Notes: generated from the letters alone by a model not told the origin. Counted from the stretch's first letter, positions 18,625 to 28,191 are shown. The stretch: DNA of 64,000 nt from SHWB01 sp050246875 (GCA_050246875.1 JBFWVF010000004.1:186001-250000); one strand, 5' to 3'. Program-made: numbers and translations.

Positions 18625-19146
18625 CTACGCCGCAGCCGCACCCTTGTCGGCGAATGCCTTGGTCACCCGCGCGAGCTGGCCTGCGGGGGCCGCCAGCACA
18701 CCGGCGATACGCGTCGCCGGGGTCTGGATCATGCCCACCAGCCGGGCCCGCAGTTCGTCGAGCGACGGCAGCGTGGTCAGGGCCTCGACCTGCGCAGGTG
18801 CGAGCAGGTTCTCGGCCATGCCGCCGCCGATGACGACGAGCTTCGGGTTGGTCTTGGCAAACGCGACCGCGACTTTCGCTGCCGCCACCGGATCGGTGGA
18901 GTAGGCGATCGCGGTCGGACCCTTGAACATGTCCGCCATCTTGGCGAAACGGGTACCCTCAAGGGCGAGACGGGCGAGCCGGTTCTTGGTCACCTTGAAG
19001 CCGGCACCGGCAGCCCGCGCCTGACGGCGCAGACTGGTGCTCTCGGCGACGGTCAGTCCGGACTGAGTCGCCACGACGACGATCTCGGTCGAACTGAACA
19101 CCTCCTTGAGCTCGGCGACCACTTCACCTTTGCGTGCACGGTCCAC
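18625..19146 (-). CDS. rplJ: 50S ribosomal protein L10
   Basis: 173 residues, anchors L7/L12 dimers to 23S rRNA and is normally the translational repressor of its own operon. The GTG at 19146 gives the family-typical start VDRARKGEVVAEL and has GGAGA about nine bases upstream. The longer in-frame reading would run into the leader and has no family support. Conserved parts: KVTKNRLARLALEG and the C-terminal helix (ATRIAGVLAAPAGQLARVTKAF) that binds L12. Confidence 0.95.
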   Translation of the reverse strand: MDRARKGEVVAELKEVFSSTEIVVVATQSGLTVAESTSLRRQARAAGAGFKVTKNRLARLALEGTRFAKMADMFKGPTAIAYSTDPVAAAKVAVAFAKTNPKLVVIGGGMAENLLAPAQVEALTTLPSLDELRARLVGMIQTPATRIAGVLAAPAGQLARVTKAFADKGAAAA

Positions 19147-19516
19147 TGTTGCCGTCTCCGCTAGGTGGCGCAGGACCCACTGGATCGCTGCGCCGGTTGG
19201 TGCTCCGGCACCGCCGCGAGCCCCGGTGAACCGGGAACCCGTCGGCCGTGCCAACCGGTTCCTGTCCCAGGAGCGTTCCTCGGCCCCCGGTGCCTCGCGG
19301 CACCGGCGGCGATTTGCGTCTCCTGTCTCGTACAGGCCGCACCGGAGGGTGCGATTAAGCCTTCAGGGGCGAACCCCCTCGGGCACCCGCAGTCTCGGAC
19401 AGGGTCGGGCCGGACGCCGCCGCCGCCACCCGCGAAGGTGGCGGCGCACACCGCCGGCCCGCCATCCGCCGGCCGCGCCCCGAGGGGCCGGCCGCCGGAA
19501 CTTCTTTACCGACCGC
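19147..19516 (-). promoter_or_regulatory. Structured rplJL leader (L10-binding/attenuation region)
   Basis: 370 bp without a gene between rplA and rplJ, the position of the L10-leader autoregulatory RNA in proteobacteria. It is rich in hairpins; the clearest is a perfect 10-bp stem (CGCCGCCACC with its complement, 19421-19446, 6-nt loop). Others lie around 19280-19310 and 19330-19375, where AGGCTTAATCGC occurs on the minus strand. No U-tract follows the perfect stem. That L10 binds here is inferred from position and structure, not from a model match. Confidence 0.55.
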
Positions 19517-20233
19517 CTAGCTGGCGGTCGCCTGACCGACCCCGCCGAGGCCGGTCACATCGATCTTCACGCCGGGGCCCATGGTCGAGGACAGCGTCGC
19601 CTTCTTGACGTAGTTGCCCTTGATGCCCTGCGGCTTGGCTTTCATGATCGCGTCGATGAAGGCGTCGATGTTGGCCTTGAGCGCCTCCTCGGAGAAGCTC
19701 GTCTTGCCGACGCCGGCGTGAATGATGCCCTGCTTCTCGACGCGGAACTGCACCTGGCCGGCCTTCGCCGCCGTGACGGCGCCGACGACATCGGGCGTGA
19801 CCGTGCCGAGCTTGGGGTTCGGCATCAGGCCGCGCGGACCGAGCACGCGGCCGAGACGGCCGACCACGGCCATCATGTCCGGCGTCGCGATGACGCGGTC
19901 GAAGTTGATCTCGCCGCCCTGGATTTTCTCCGCCAGGTCCTCGGCGCCGACCAGGTCGGCACCGGCCTTGCGGGCTTCCTCGGCCTTGGCGTCCTTGGCG
20001 AACACGGCCACGCGCATCGACTTGCCCGTGCCGCTCGGCAGGGCAACGACGCCGCGGATGTTCTGGTCGGCCTGGCGCGGATCGACGTTGAGGTTGACGG
20101 CCAGTTCGACAGTCTCGTCGAACTTGGCGCGCTTGGCGGCCTTGAGGCGACGGATCGCCTCGTCGACCGGGTAGCGTTCCTCGCGGTCGGCGACCGTGAG
20201 GGCCTGCTGCATGCGCTTGCTTGGCTTCGGCAT
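19517..20233 (-). CDS. rplA: 50S ribosomal protein L1
   Basis: 238 residues, forms the L1 stalk at the tRNA exit site. Conserved segments: LGPRGLMPNPKLGTVTPDV near residue 125 and the domain II motif KTSFSEEALKANIDAFIDAI. The internal lid domain and the C-terminal GPGVKIDV are intact. It follows rplK by only 3 bp, so the two are co-translated; L1 usually autoregulates rplKA. Confidence 0.98.
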   Translation of the reverse strand: MPKPSKRMQQALTVADREERYPVDEAIRRLKAAKRAKFDETVELAVNLNVDPRQADQNIRGVVALPSGTGKSMRVAVFAKDAKAEEARKAGADLVGAEDLAEKIQGGEINFDRVIATPDMMAVVGRLGRVLGPRGLMPNPKLGTVTPDVVGAVTAAKAGQVQFRVEKQGIIHAGVGKTSFSEEALKANIDAFIDAIMKAKPQGIKGNYVKKATLSSTMGPGVKIDVTGLGGVGQATAS

Positions 20234-20236
20234 GGT

Positions 20237-20665
20237 CTAGCCCACCACTTCCAGACCCATCGAGCGGGCGGAGCCGGCAATCATCTCCGTCGCCGCGTCG
20301 AGGTCGTTGGCATTGAGATCCTGCATCTTCACGCCGGCGATCTCGCGGCACTGCTCGCGCGTGACGCGACCGACGACACCACGGCCTGGCGTCGGGGAGC
20401 CCTTCGGCAACTGGGCCGCCTTGCGCAGCAGGAACGAGGCCGGCGGCGTCTTGGTGACAAAGGTGAAGGAACGGTCGGAGAAGACCGTGATCACCACCGG
20501 CACCGGCATGCCTTCCTCGAGGTTCTGCGTCGAGGCGTTGAACGCCTTGCAGAACTCCATGATGTTGACGCCGGCCTGACCGAGGGCCGGGCCGACAGGC
20601 GGCGAGGGGTTGGCCTTGCCCGCCGGGATCTGCAGCTTCACGTATCCGTTGATTTTCTTCGCCAT
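20237..20665 (-). CDS. rplK: 50S ribosomal protein L11
   Basis: 142 residues. The N-terminal thiostrepton-binding domain IPAGKANPSPPVGPALGQAGVN is followed by the RNA-binding C-terminal domain with AREIAGVKMQDLNA-type sequence (here CREIAGVKMQDLNANDL). L11 forms the base of the GTPase-associated centre. It is 16 bp after nusG and before rplA, the standard order. Confidence 0.98.
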   Translation of the reverse strand: MAKKINGYVKLQIPAGKANPSPPVGPALGQAGVNIMEFCKAFNASTQNLEEGMPVPVVITVFSDRSFTFVTKTPPASFLLRKAAQLPKGSPTPGRGVVGRVTREQCREIAGVKMQDLNANDLDAATEMIAGSARSMGLEVVG

Positions 20666-20681
20666 CGTCTTCGTCCCGGCC

Positions 20682-21212
20682 CTAGACCTTCTCGACCTGC
20701 GAATATTCCAGTTCGACCGGCGTCGCCCGGCCGAAGATTGATACCGACACCTTCACCCGCGCGCGTTCCTCGTCGACATCCTCGACCGTCCCGTTGAACG
20801 ACTGGAACGGCCCGTCGGTGACGCGAACCTCCTCGCCGATCTCGAAGGTGACCGACGGCTTGGGCCGCTCGACCCCCTCCTTGACCTGGTGGAGGATGCG
20901 CTGCGCTTCGGCTTCCGTGATCGGCGACGGCTTGTTGCCGGTGCCGAGGAAGCCCGTCACTTTCGGCGTGTTCTTGATGAGATGGTACGTGTCCTCGTTC
21001 AATTCCATCTTCACCAGCACATAGCCGGGGAAAAACTTGCGCTCGGCGCTGATCTTGGCCCCGCGCCGCATCTCGACCACCTCTTCGGTCGGCACCAGCA
21101 CCTCGTCGACCTCGTCGCCGAGGCCCTTGAGATCGGCCTGCTCGCGGATCGACTGCGCGACCTTCTTCTCGAAGCCCGAGTATGCGTGGACCACGTACCA
21201 GTGCGCCGTCAT
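20682..21212 (-). CDS. nusG: Transcription termination/antitermination factor NusG
   Basis: 176 residues. The NGN domain (WYVVHAYSGFEKKVAQSI; FFPGYVLVKME) binds RNA polymerase, and a C-terminal KOW domain at about 122-176 (GEEVRVTDGPFQSFNGTVEDV) binds Rho or S10. It starts 5 bp after secE. Gene order secE-nusG-rplK is conserved in bacteria. Confidence 0.98.
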   Translation of the reverse strand: MTAHWYVVHAYSGFEKKVAQSIREQADLKGLGDEVDEVLVPTEEVVEMRRGAKISAERKFFPGYVLVKMELNEDTYHLIKNTPKVTGFLGTGNKPSPITEAEAQRILHQVKEGVERPKPSVTFEIGEEVRVTDGPFQSFNGTVEDVDEERARVKVSVSIFGRATPVELEYSQVEKV

Positions 21213-21217
21213 CGTCC

Positions 21218-21415
21218 TCAGCTCCCGACCGTCAGCACGAGACGGACGATTTCCGCGATCGCGATGTCAACCACGAAGAAGAACAACGCCGCCACGATGA
21301 CCATGACAAAGACCATGGTCGTCGCCTGCAACGTCTCCTTGCGCGACGGCCAGGTGACCTTCGCGGTCTCCTGACGCACCTGCCGCACGAACTCGCCGGG
21401 GCTGGTCTTTGCCAT
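21218..21415 (-). CDS. secE: Preprotein translocase subunit SecE
   Basis: 65 residues with one C-terminal transmembrane helix (ATTMVFVMVIVAALFFFVVDIAI) preceded by the conserved amphipathic VRQVRQETAKVTWPSRKETL. This is the short single-helix form, typical of alphaproteobacteria, unlike the three-helix E. coli protein. Between tRNA-Trp and nusG. Confidence 0.96.
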   Translation of the reverse strand: MAKTSPGEFVRQVRQETAKVTWPSRKETLQATTMVFVMVIVAALFFFVVDIAIAEIVRLVLTVGS

Positions 21416-21471
21416 CGTCTCTCAGTCCGCTGTCGCCGTGTCCCGTGGGCCCGGCGGCCGCTCCCTATCTC

Positions 21472-21547
21472 TGGCAGGAGTGGAGGGGCTCGAACCCCCA
21501 GCCCCCGGTTTTGGAGACCGGTGCTCTACCAGTTGAGCTACACTCCT
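21472..21547 (-). tRNA. tRNA-Trp (CCA)
   Basis: 76-nt cloverleaf including an encoded 3' CCA. Acceptor arms AGGAGTG/CACTCCT, D-arm GCTCAACTGGTAGAGC, anticodon loop CTCCAAA and T-loop GTTCGAG are visible. It sits between tuf and secE, its usual place, and is probably processed from the tuf transcript. Confidence 0.96.
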
Positions 21548-21589
21548 GCGGAACCGGCCGCGAGCGGCCGGCGCCTGTCTCCCGAACTC

Positions 21590-22780
<1,191 letters not shown>

Positions 22781-22841
22781 CGCTCGTCATTCCTCAGTCG
22801 CTGCCGGCGCCGCCGGTCGCTGCGCGATCCCGCTCCGCGGC

Positions 22842-22915
<74 letters not shown>

Positions 22916-23051
22916 TTCGCGCCGCTGCCGTCTGGCGGGCCCCCCGCCCGCCGCCGTTCCGATTCCCGTTCCGGGCCGCCGCACCGGACGGCCCGCAAAA
23001 TCCTTTGCCTTCATGGCATTGCCGCAAACGATATCGTGGCGCGAGCGGCGA

Positions 23052-23136
23052 TGGTGGAGGGGGCAGGATTCGAACCTGCGTAGGCATGGCCAACGGATTT
23101 ACAGTCCGCCCCTTTTAACCGCTCAGGCACCCCTCC
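23052..23136 (-). tRNA. tRNA-Tyr (GTA)
   Basis: 85-nt class II tRNA with encoded CCA. Acceptor GGAGGGG/CCCCTCC, D-arm with TGAGCGGTTAAAAGGG, anticodon loop CTGTAAA and a long variable arm are visible. First element of the tRNA-Tyr/tRNA-Gly/tuf/tRNA-Trp/secE transcription unit. Confidence 0.96.
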
Positions 23137-23202
23137 ATCGACGCGTTCCGCCGCAAGCCGACCGCCATTCTGCCGGCTGCCCGCCAGCGGCGGAAGGCCG
23201 CG

Positions 23203-23231
23203 CACTATGGCGGAAAGCCACAACAAGTCAA
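23203..23231 (-). promoter_or_regulatory. Predicted promoter of the tRNA-Tyr-tuf operon
   Basis: Minus strand: TTGACT (23231-23226), 17-nt spacer, ATAGTG (23208-23203), placing a start about 60 nt before the mature tRNA-Tyr. A second TTGACC at about 23254 could add an overlapping promoter. Confidence 0.55.
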
Positions 23232-23341
23232 CACCAAGTCGGGCATGCAAAAAGGTCAAGCGCCCCCGAATCCGCCGCGACCTCGACGGATGGACGGGGG
23301 CCCTTGCATGCCCGACGTTGGCGGCATACTAGGCTCGACCG

Positions 23342-24142
23342 ATGGCTAGGCGCAAGGCACGACGCAGCGACCGTCTCCTTTCGGGCGGGGCGCAGGAACG
23401 CCCCCGCCGCGAGCGGGGTGCCGCCGGCGGACTGTGGATATATGGCCGCCACGCCGTGGCTGCGGCACTCGCCAACCCGCGGCGCGACGTGCGCCGGCTG
23501 GTCATGCTCGACCCGGATGCCGTGGCAGTGCCAGACGGGCGTCCCGCCCCGGAAATCCGCGACCGGGCCGGCATCGAAGCCCTGCTGCCGCCGGGTGCGG
23601 TCCACCAGGGCCTCGCGGCACTGGTCGCCCCGTTGCCGGAACTGGGCGTCGAGGACGTCTGCATCGCCGCCGCCGACAGGCCGGACGCCATCGTCGTCGT
23701 CCTCGATCAGGTCACCGATCCGCAGAATGTCGGCGCCATCCTGCGCTCCGCAGCCGCCTTCGGCGCCATCGCCGTCATCCAGCAGGCCCGCCATGCGCCG
23801 CCGGTCACGGGCACGCTGGCCAAGGCCGCGTCAGGCGGTCTCGAGGCGTTGATGCTGGCCGACGCCGTCAATATCGCCCGCGCCCTCGACGACCTGCGGA
23901 CCGCCGGCTTCCGCACGATAGGGCTCGATTCGGACGCGCCGCAGACGCTTGCCGCCGCGCCGGCCGGCGGGCGCGTTGCCCTCGTGCTCGGCGCCGAGGG
24001 TTCCGGCCTGCGCCGCCTCGTCCGCGAAGGCTGCGACATCCTGGCGCGCCTGCCGACACGGCCGCCGGTGGCCAGCCTCAATGTCTCGGCGGCAGCCGCG
24101 GCCGCGCTTTACGAGCTTGCCCGCGGGCGCGCGATATCGTGA
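23342..24142 (+). CDS. rlmB: SpoU/TrmH-family 23S rRNA (guanosine-2'-O-)-methyltransferase
   Basis: 266 residues. A basic, disordered N-terminal tail (about 1-30) precedes the substrate-binding domain (IYGRHAVAAALANPRRDVRRL). The SPOUT catalytic domain holds motif 1 DQVTDPQNVGAILRSA, motif 2 LVLGAEGSGLRRLVREGCD and motif 3 SLNVSAAAAAALYEL, which form the SAM-binding knot. Most likely RlmB, modifying G2251 of 23S rRNA, though other TrmH paralogues cannot be excluded by eye. It is divergent from the tRNA-Tyr operon. Confidence 0.88.
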   Translation: MARRKARRSDRLLSGGAQERPRRERGAAGGLWIYGRHAVAAALANPRRDVRRLVMLDPDAVAVPDGRPAPEIRDRAGIEALLPPGAVHQGLAALVAPLPELGVEDVCIAAADRPDAIVVVLDQVTDPQNVGAILRSAAAFGAIAVIQQARHAPPVTGTLAKAASGGLEALMLADAVNIARALDDLRTAGFRTIGLDSDAPQTLAAAPAGGRVALVLGAEGSGLRRLVREGCDILARLPTRPPVASLNVSAAAAAALYELARGRAIS

Positions 24143-24213
24143 ACATCGATGCCTAATACATAAGGGTAGGAGCGGACAGCGGCCCGACCGCGCCGCCGTC
24201 AGGGAGGCCGCCG

Positions 24214-25380
24214 ATGTTCGAGTATTTCCCGGACAACTATCCCTGGAGCCTGACCACGTCGATGCTGTTCGACGAGGTCGGCACCGCGGCGGAGCCGGAA
24301 GAGGCGCTCAAGCCGCTACGGGCATTAGCGGGCGGCGACCGGAAGATTGCCAACGAAGCCTGGTACGAAGCCTTCACCGTGCTGGGCGAGAAGCTCGAAC
24401 GGCTCGGCGGCGCGGACGAGGCCGCCGACCACCCCCTGACGGCCGGCCGCAAGTTCCACCGTTCCGGCCTCTACCACCTGCGCGCCGAGCGGTTTCTCGA
24501 TCAGGACGACCCGCGCAAGCTGATGGCCTACCGGCGCGGCATCGCCAACTACCGCCATGCCCGCGAGTTACGCCGCGATCCGGTCGACTACGTCGACATC
24601 CCCTATGCGGGGAAGACACTGCCGGCGATGTTCGTCCGCCCGCAGGGCACGCCGCCGTGGCCGTGCTTCGTCTTCGTGCAGGGCTTCGACTCGCTGAAGG
24701 AGTGGTTCTTCCCCGTTGTCGGCGAACAGTTCCGCGAGCGTGGCGTGGCGCTGCTGGTCGTCGACCAGCCGGGAGCCGGGGGCGCGTTGCGCCTCGACGG
24801 CATGGCCGCCGACCTCGAGACCGAGAAGCCGGTCGGCGCCTGCATCGACTGGCTGGAGGGCCGCAAGGATATCGATGCCGCCCGCATCGGCGTGATGGGG
24901 GTCAGCCTCGGCGGTTTCTACGCGCCGCGCGCCGCCGCCTTCGAGAAGCGCATCGCCGCCTGCATCGCCTGGGGCGCCATCTGGGACTTCGGCAAGTCCT
25001 TCCACGACCGCATGGTGGCCCAGCGCAAGACCTTCGATTCGATCCCCGACATGGTGCGCCAGGCCATGTGGGTCTTCGGCCAGACCACCCCCGAGGGCGT
25101 GCTCGACGTGACCGGCCGTATGAAGGCGGCCGCGCATGCCGGGCACATCACCTGCCCTTTTCTGATCCTGCATGGCGAGAACGACAGGCAGGTGCCCGTG
25201 AGCGACGCCGAGGCCCTCCACGCGGCCGCTACCGCCAGTCCCGACCGCACGCTGCGCATTGTCCGTCTCGAGGAGGGCGGCGCGGAACACTGCCAGACCA
25301 ACAACCGCACCGTCGCCGGCGACATGATGGCTGACTGGGCCGCGCGCGTCCTCGGCGGCGCGCCGGCCGGCGCCTTCTGA
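24214..25380 (+). CDS. Alpha/beta hydrolase, DhpH/FrsA-like
   Basis: 388 residues. An N-terminal helical cap of about 130 residues (YHLRAERFLDQDDPRKLMAYRRGI) precedes an alpha/beta-hydrolase core. The nucleophile elbow GVSLGG lies at about residue 230, the acid probably in HGENDRQVP and the histidine in GGAEHCQTN. The layout resembles 2,6-dihydropseudooxynicotine hydrolase and related C-C or ester hydrolases, but the substrate cannot be read from sequence. The ATG has GGGAGG nine bases upstream. It stands alone between rlmB and tRNA-Thr. Confidence 0.75.
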   Translation: MFEYFPDNYPWSLTTSMLFDEVGTAAEPEEALKPLRALAGGDRKIANEAWYEAFTVLGEKLERLGGADEAADHPLTAGRKFHRSGLYHLRAERFLDQDDPRKLMAYRRGIANYRHARELRRDPVDYVDIPYAGKTLPAMFVRPQGTPPWPCFVFVQGFDSLKEWFFPVVGEQFRERGVALLVVDQPGAGGALRLDGMAADLETEKPVGACIDWLEGRKDIDAARIGVMGVSLGGFYAPRAAAFEKRIAACIAWGAIWDFGKSFHDRMVAQRKTFDSIPDMVRQAMWVFGQTTPEGVLDVTGRMKAAAHAGHITCPFLILHGENDRQVPVSDAEALHAAATASPDRTLRIVRLEEGGAEHCQTNNRTVAGDMMADWAARVLGGAPAGAF

Positions 25381-25401
25381 TCCCGCGCGGGGCCGAGGCG
25401 T

Positions 25402-25430
25402 TTGCCGGCCGCGCTGCCTTCTGCGATAAC
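25402..25430 (+). promoter_or_regulatory. Predicted promoter of tRNA-Thr
   Basis: TTGCCG, a 17-nt spacer and GATAAC, ending 25 bp before the mature tRNA 5' end. A start near 25437 fits a short tRNA leader. Confidence 0.5.
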
Positions 25431-25455
25431 GCCGGCGGACGCGACGCCCGCTGCC

Positions 25456-25531
25456 GCCGGCTTAGCTCAGTTGGTAGAGCGCCAGTTTTGTAAACTGGAT
25501 GTCGGGGGTTCGAGCCCCTCAGCCGGCACCA
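25456..25531 (+). tRNA. tRNA-Thr (TGT)
   Basis: 76 nt with encoded CCA. Acceptor GCCGGCT/AGCCGGC, D-arm GCTCAGTTGGTAGAGC, anticodon loop TTTGTAA (TGT) and T-loop GTTCGAG are visible. The Usp gene starts 28 bp after it, so it may share the transcript. No integrase or attachment-site duplication is seen at its 3' end. Confidence 0.96.
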
Positions 25532-25559
25532 GCGGGCCCGCGTGCGGGGACGACTGCCA

Positions 25560-26405
25560 ATGACCGCGCCGCTGATCGTCCACCCGACCGACTTCGGCGA
25601 AGCGAGCCTCGCCGCATTCCATCACGCGCTGCGCCTCTCCATCGCCCTTGGCGCCCGTCTCGACATCCTGCACGTCTATGCCTCGCGCGATGAACCCGAC
25701 GAGACCGTCTGGCACGGCTTTCCCGGCGTGCGCGCGACGCTCGTCGACTGGAGACTCGTCGCGGCCGACACGCAGCCGGAGGATATCGCCCCGCGTCTCG
25801 GCATCCGCGTGCGCAAGACCCAGATCGCCGCCGCCGACACCGCCGCCGCCATCGCCCGCTATGTCGACGATCACGCCGCCGGCTGGGTGGTGCTGGCCAC
25901 CGCCGGGCGCGACGGCGTGCCCGGCTGGCTGCGTCCGTCGCTCGCCGGGCGCGTGGCCCGCGCGGTCTCGGCCTGCACGCTGTTCGTGCCAAGGCAGGCA
26001 CATGGCTTCGTCGACGCCGTCTCGGGGTCCGTGACCCTCGACAGGGTGCTGGTGCCCGTCGACCATCGGCCACGACCGGAGCCCGCGCTGGCCGTCGCCG
26101 TGCGCCTGGTCGAGGCGCTTGGCCTGCCGGCCGCCACCGTCGACATGCTGCACGTCGCGGATGGACACGGCGACGCGCCCCACGTCGTGCCACCTGAGAC
26201 CACAAAGGTTACATTCCTGCCGACGCGGGCGCAGGGCCCGGTCGCCGACACGATCGTCTCGCAGGCGCACAGGCTCGGCGCGCGCATCGTCGTCATGCCG
26301 ACGGCCGGACGTCACGGACTGTTCGAGGGGTTGTTCGGCTCGACGACCGAGCAGGTCGTCCGCCATGTCGATGCGCCTGTCCTAGCGGTGCCGGCCGGCG
26401 CCTAG
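25560..26405 (+). CDS. Universal stress protein, two tandem Usp domains
   Basis: 281 residues with two Usp folds: domain 1 (IVHPTDFGEASLAAFHHALRLS to about residue 145, with HVYASRDEPDE) and domain 2 (DRVLVPVDHRPRPEPALAVA to the end, with IVVMPTAGRHGLFEGLFGSTTEQVVRH). The second domain keeps a G-x-n-G-S-T-T-E pattern close to the ATP-binding motif of the Usp family, so nucleotide binding is possible there. ATG 25560 is preferred over GTG 25542 because domain 1 begins almost at once and GGGGA precedes it. Confidence 0.82.
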   Translation: MTAPLIVHPTDFGEASLAAFHHALRLSIALGARLDILHVYASRDEPDETVWHGFPGVRATLVDWRLVAADTQPEDIAPRLGIRVRKTQIAAADTAAAIARYVDDHAAGWVVLATAGRDGVPGWLRPSLAGRVARAVSACTLFVPRQAHGFVDAVSGSVTLDRVLVPVDHRPRPEPALAVAVRLVEALGLPAATVDMLHVADGHGDAPHVVPPETTKVTFLPTRAQGPVADTIVSQAHRLGARIVVMPTAGRHGLFEGLFGSTTEQVVRHVDAPVLAVPAGA

Positions 26406-26480
26406 GCCGTCGCGGCAAAGCGACAGGACGCGCGCGAAACCACCGCGCTTCCGTGCGCCGAACTGACCCGCCTAGAGGGG

Positions 26481-26499
26481 AAAACCCGGCAATTGCCGG
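26481..26499 (-). terminator. Probable intrinsic terminator of the RTX gene
   Basis: Just past the RTX stop codon, minus strand, CCGGC-AATT-GCCGG forms a 5-bp stem with a 4-nt loop and is followed by GTTTTCC. Short but well placed between two convergent genes. Confidence 0.5.
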
Positions 26500-26501
26500 T
26501 A

Positions 26502-27755
26502 TCAGGCCACCAGCGCGTAGGCGTGCTGGGCGTCATCCCAGCCGTAGTTCACCACGTTCGTGGAGCCCGCGCCGTGCAGCGAGATCGTATCAATGTCCGC
26601 AGCGGAGAAGCTGATGGCACCGCTGCCGTCGTTGAAGGCCAGCATCCACTTGCCGCCACCCTGATTGACGAACGAGACCTCGTTTGCCTCGACACCATCG
26701 TTGGGATTGCTGCCGTAGACCTGAAGCGAGTTGTGGTCACTGGCGAGACCCATATCGCGGATCTGGTCCACGCCGTCACCGCGCGCAAACACATAGGTAT
26801 CGTCTCCGGCGCCACCGACAAGCAGGTCGCGCCCCGCTCCGCCGGCCAGGACGTCGTTGCCAATGCCGCCGAAGAGGGAGTCGTTGCCGTCGTCACCGTA
26901 GAGGTGATCGTCGAACATCCAACTCGGCACCAGCTTGTCCCAACCACCCGCGGGCGCGCCGTTGACGGTGTTGTAGTCGCCGTAGATCACGTCGTCGCCG
27001 GCACCGCCGTGAATTTCATCCTTGCCCACGCCGCCGAACAGCTTGTCGTTGCCCGTCTCGCCAAGGATGCGATCGTTGCCGACGCCGCCGTACACCAGAT
27101 CCGCGCCATCGCCCGCCTCGATGTAGTCGTCGAAGGTCAGGCCGGCCGGATTGTTCAGGAGCAGGGAATAAGGGTCGTTCGTGGTCGACGAGCCGTAGTC
27201 GCCGTAGATGGTGTTGTCGCCACTGCCGCCGCTGATTGCGTCGGAGCCCTGCATGCCCATGACGATGTCGTTGCCGGTCTCGCCGTACATCGCATCGTCG
27301 GACGGCCCGCCGATCATCATGTCGTCGTCGTTGCCGCCGTACATCACGTTCGGCTTGTTGAAGGCATCGAACAAGGCGCTGCCGGCAGCGATGATGCCCA
27401 TGGTCGCGCCGATCATCACGTCGTTGCCGTCACCGCCAATCAGGGTGTCGCTGCCCGGGCCGCCAACGACAACATCCTGCCCGGAACCGCCTTCGATGTG
27501 GTCGTCCCCGGACGAGCCCACCACCACGTCGTCGCCGTCGCCGGCCAGCACGGTGCGGCCGACCGGCGGCGCGATCCAGGTCTCGCCACTGGCGACGATG
27601 GCAGCATAAGCCGCCGACAGTCCTGAACTGTGGGAACTCGCCAGATCCTCGGCGGCACGCAGGCGGCGAACGAGATCGTCCTCCCCGCCCAGCGAGAGGG
27701 CGAAGCTCGGATCCCAATCGGCATTGAGGAAGCTGATGCTGTCCCCGATCGCCAT
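26502..27755 (-). CDS. Secreted RTX (hemolysin-type calcium-binding repeat) protein
   Basis: 417 residues. A short helical N-terminus without signal peptide is followed, from about residue 65 to 330, by many glycine- and aspartate-rich nonapeptides (GGDGNDVMIG, GGAGDDVIYG, GETGNDKLFG). These fold as a calcium-binding beta-roll. The C-terminus, without repeats (SFSAADIDTISLHG), should carry the type I secretion signal. No adhesin, lipase or protease domain is visible, and no TolC/HlyB/HlyD set dedicated to it lies nearby. I chose ATG 27755 (MAIGDSISFLN) over a longer in-frame start. Confidence 0.8.
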   Translation of the reverse strand: MAIGDSISFLNADWDPSFALSLGGEDDLVRRLRAAEDLASSHSSGLSAAYAAIVASGETWIAPPVGRTVLAGDGDDVVVGSSGDDHIEGGSGQDVVVGGPGSDTLIGGDGNDVMIGATMGIIAAGSALFDAFNKPNVMYGGNDDDMMIGGPSDDAMYGETGNDIVMGMQGSDAISGGSGDNTIYGDYGSSTTNDPYSLLLNNPAGLTFDDYIEAGDGADLVYGGVGNDRILGETGNDKLFGGVGKDEIHGGAGDDVIYGDYNTVNGAPAGGWDKLVPSWMFDDHLYGDDGNDSLFGGIGNDVLAGGAGRDLLVGGAGDDTYVFARGDGVDQIRDMGLASDHNSLQVYGSNPNDGVEANEVSFVNQGGGKWMLAFNDGSGAISFSAADIDTISLHGAGSTNVVNYGWDDAQHAYALVA

Positions 27756-27879
27756 GCGTCCTGACCCCGACACCAATTGCCGCAACGGCGCGCGACGCCC
27801 TTGCGACTGCCTGAACCTCTATCCCGACGGGTGCGACGGACTCGCGTACCACCCGGCGGACAGATAACCACCCGCGAGT

Positions 27880-27909
27880 AATATACGCCACGATGCCGGA
27901 ACAAACCAA
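27880..27909 (-). promoter_or_regulatory. Possible promoter of the RTX gene
   Basis: Minus strand: TTGGTT (27909-27904), 18-nt spacer, TATATT (27885-27880), about 125 bp before the RTX start, inside the only AT-rich patch of this gap. The rest of 27756-28050 shows nothing I can support. Confidence 0.35.
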
Positions 27910-28054
27910 ACAATAATTGGACCGGATTCTCAGCAAATCGCGGGCGGCGGGCCACCCGTAAAACAGGTATTTCCCGCCCTTGAAGCAATCGGATGCGCCT
28001 CCGCGCGTCCAACCCGTCGTGCGGTCCAGGTGCCGGCCGGAAGCGGTGCTTGCC

Positions 28055-28083
28055 TTGACTCGGCCGTCCGCCCGGCCCATCGT
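28055..28083 (+). promoter_or_regulatory. Possible promoter ahead of the TPP riboswitch
   Basis: TTGACT (28055-28060), a 17-nt spacer and a weak -10 CATCGT (28078-28083). Initiation near 28090 would put the transcript 5' end right at the first riboswitch stem. Confidence 0.4.
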
Positions 28084-28093
28084 TCCGGTGTTC

Positions 28094-28191
28094 CGTGATG
28101 CTGGGGTGCCGCGGACGGGGTCACCCGCCTGCCGGCTGAGAGTACACCCACGAACCTGAACCGGGTCATGCCGGCGTAGGGAGACGTCACG
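28094..28191 (+). ncRNA. TPP riboswitch (THI element)
   Basis: The conserved core is present in the right order: GGGGTGCC (28103-28110), a variable GC-rich P3 arm, GGCTGAGAG (28134-28142), ACACCCACGAACCTGAACC, and GGGTCATGCCGGCGTAGGGAG ending at 28183 (written here in overlapping parts). A closing P1 pairs CGTGA (28094-28098) with TCACG (28187-28191). These match the THI box of thiamine-pyrophosphate riboswitches, which turn genes off when TPP is plentiful. It is on the same strand as, and 53 bp before, an ABC transporter operon, with no thi biosynthesis gene nearby. Confidence 0.93.

Noticed and set aside
19421..19446. Perfect 10-bp stem between rplA and rplJ as an intrinsic terminator
   Set aside because: No U-tract on the transcribed strand; more likely part of the regulatory leader.
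25456..25531. tRNA-Thr as an integration site of a genomic island
   Set aside because: No integrase, no duplicated tRNA 3' end, and neighbouring genes have host-like composition.
27000..27600. Regular short periodicity resembling a CRISPR or tandem DNA repeat
   Set aside because: Periodicity comes from nonapeptide RTX codons, with no conserved spacer-repeat structure.
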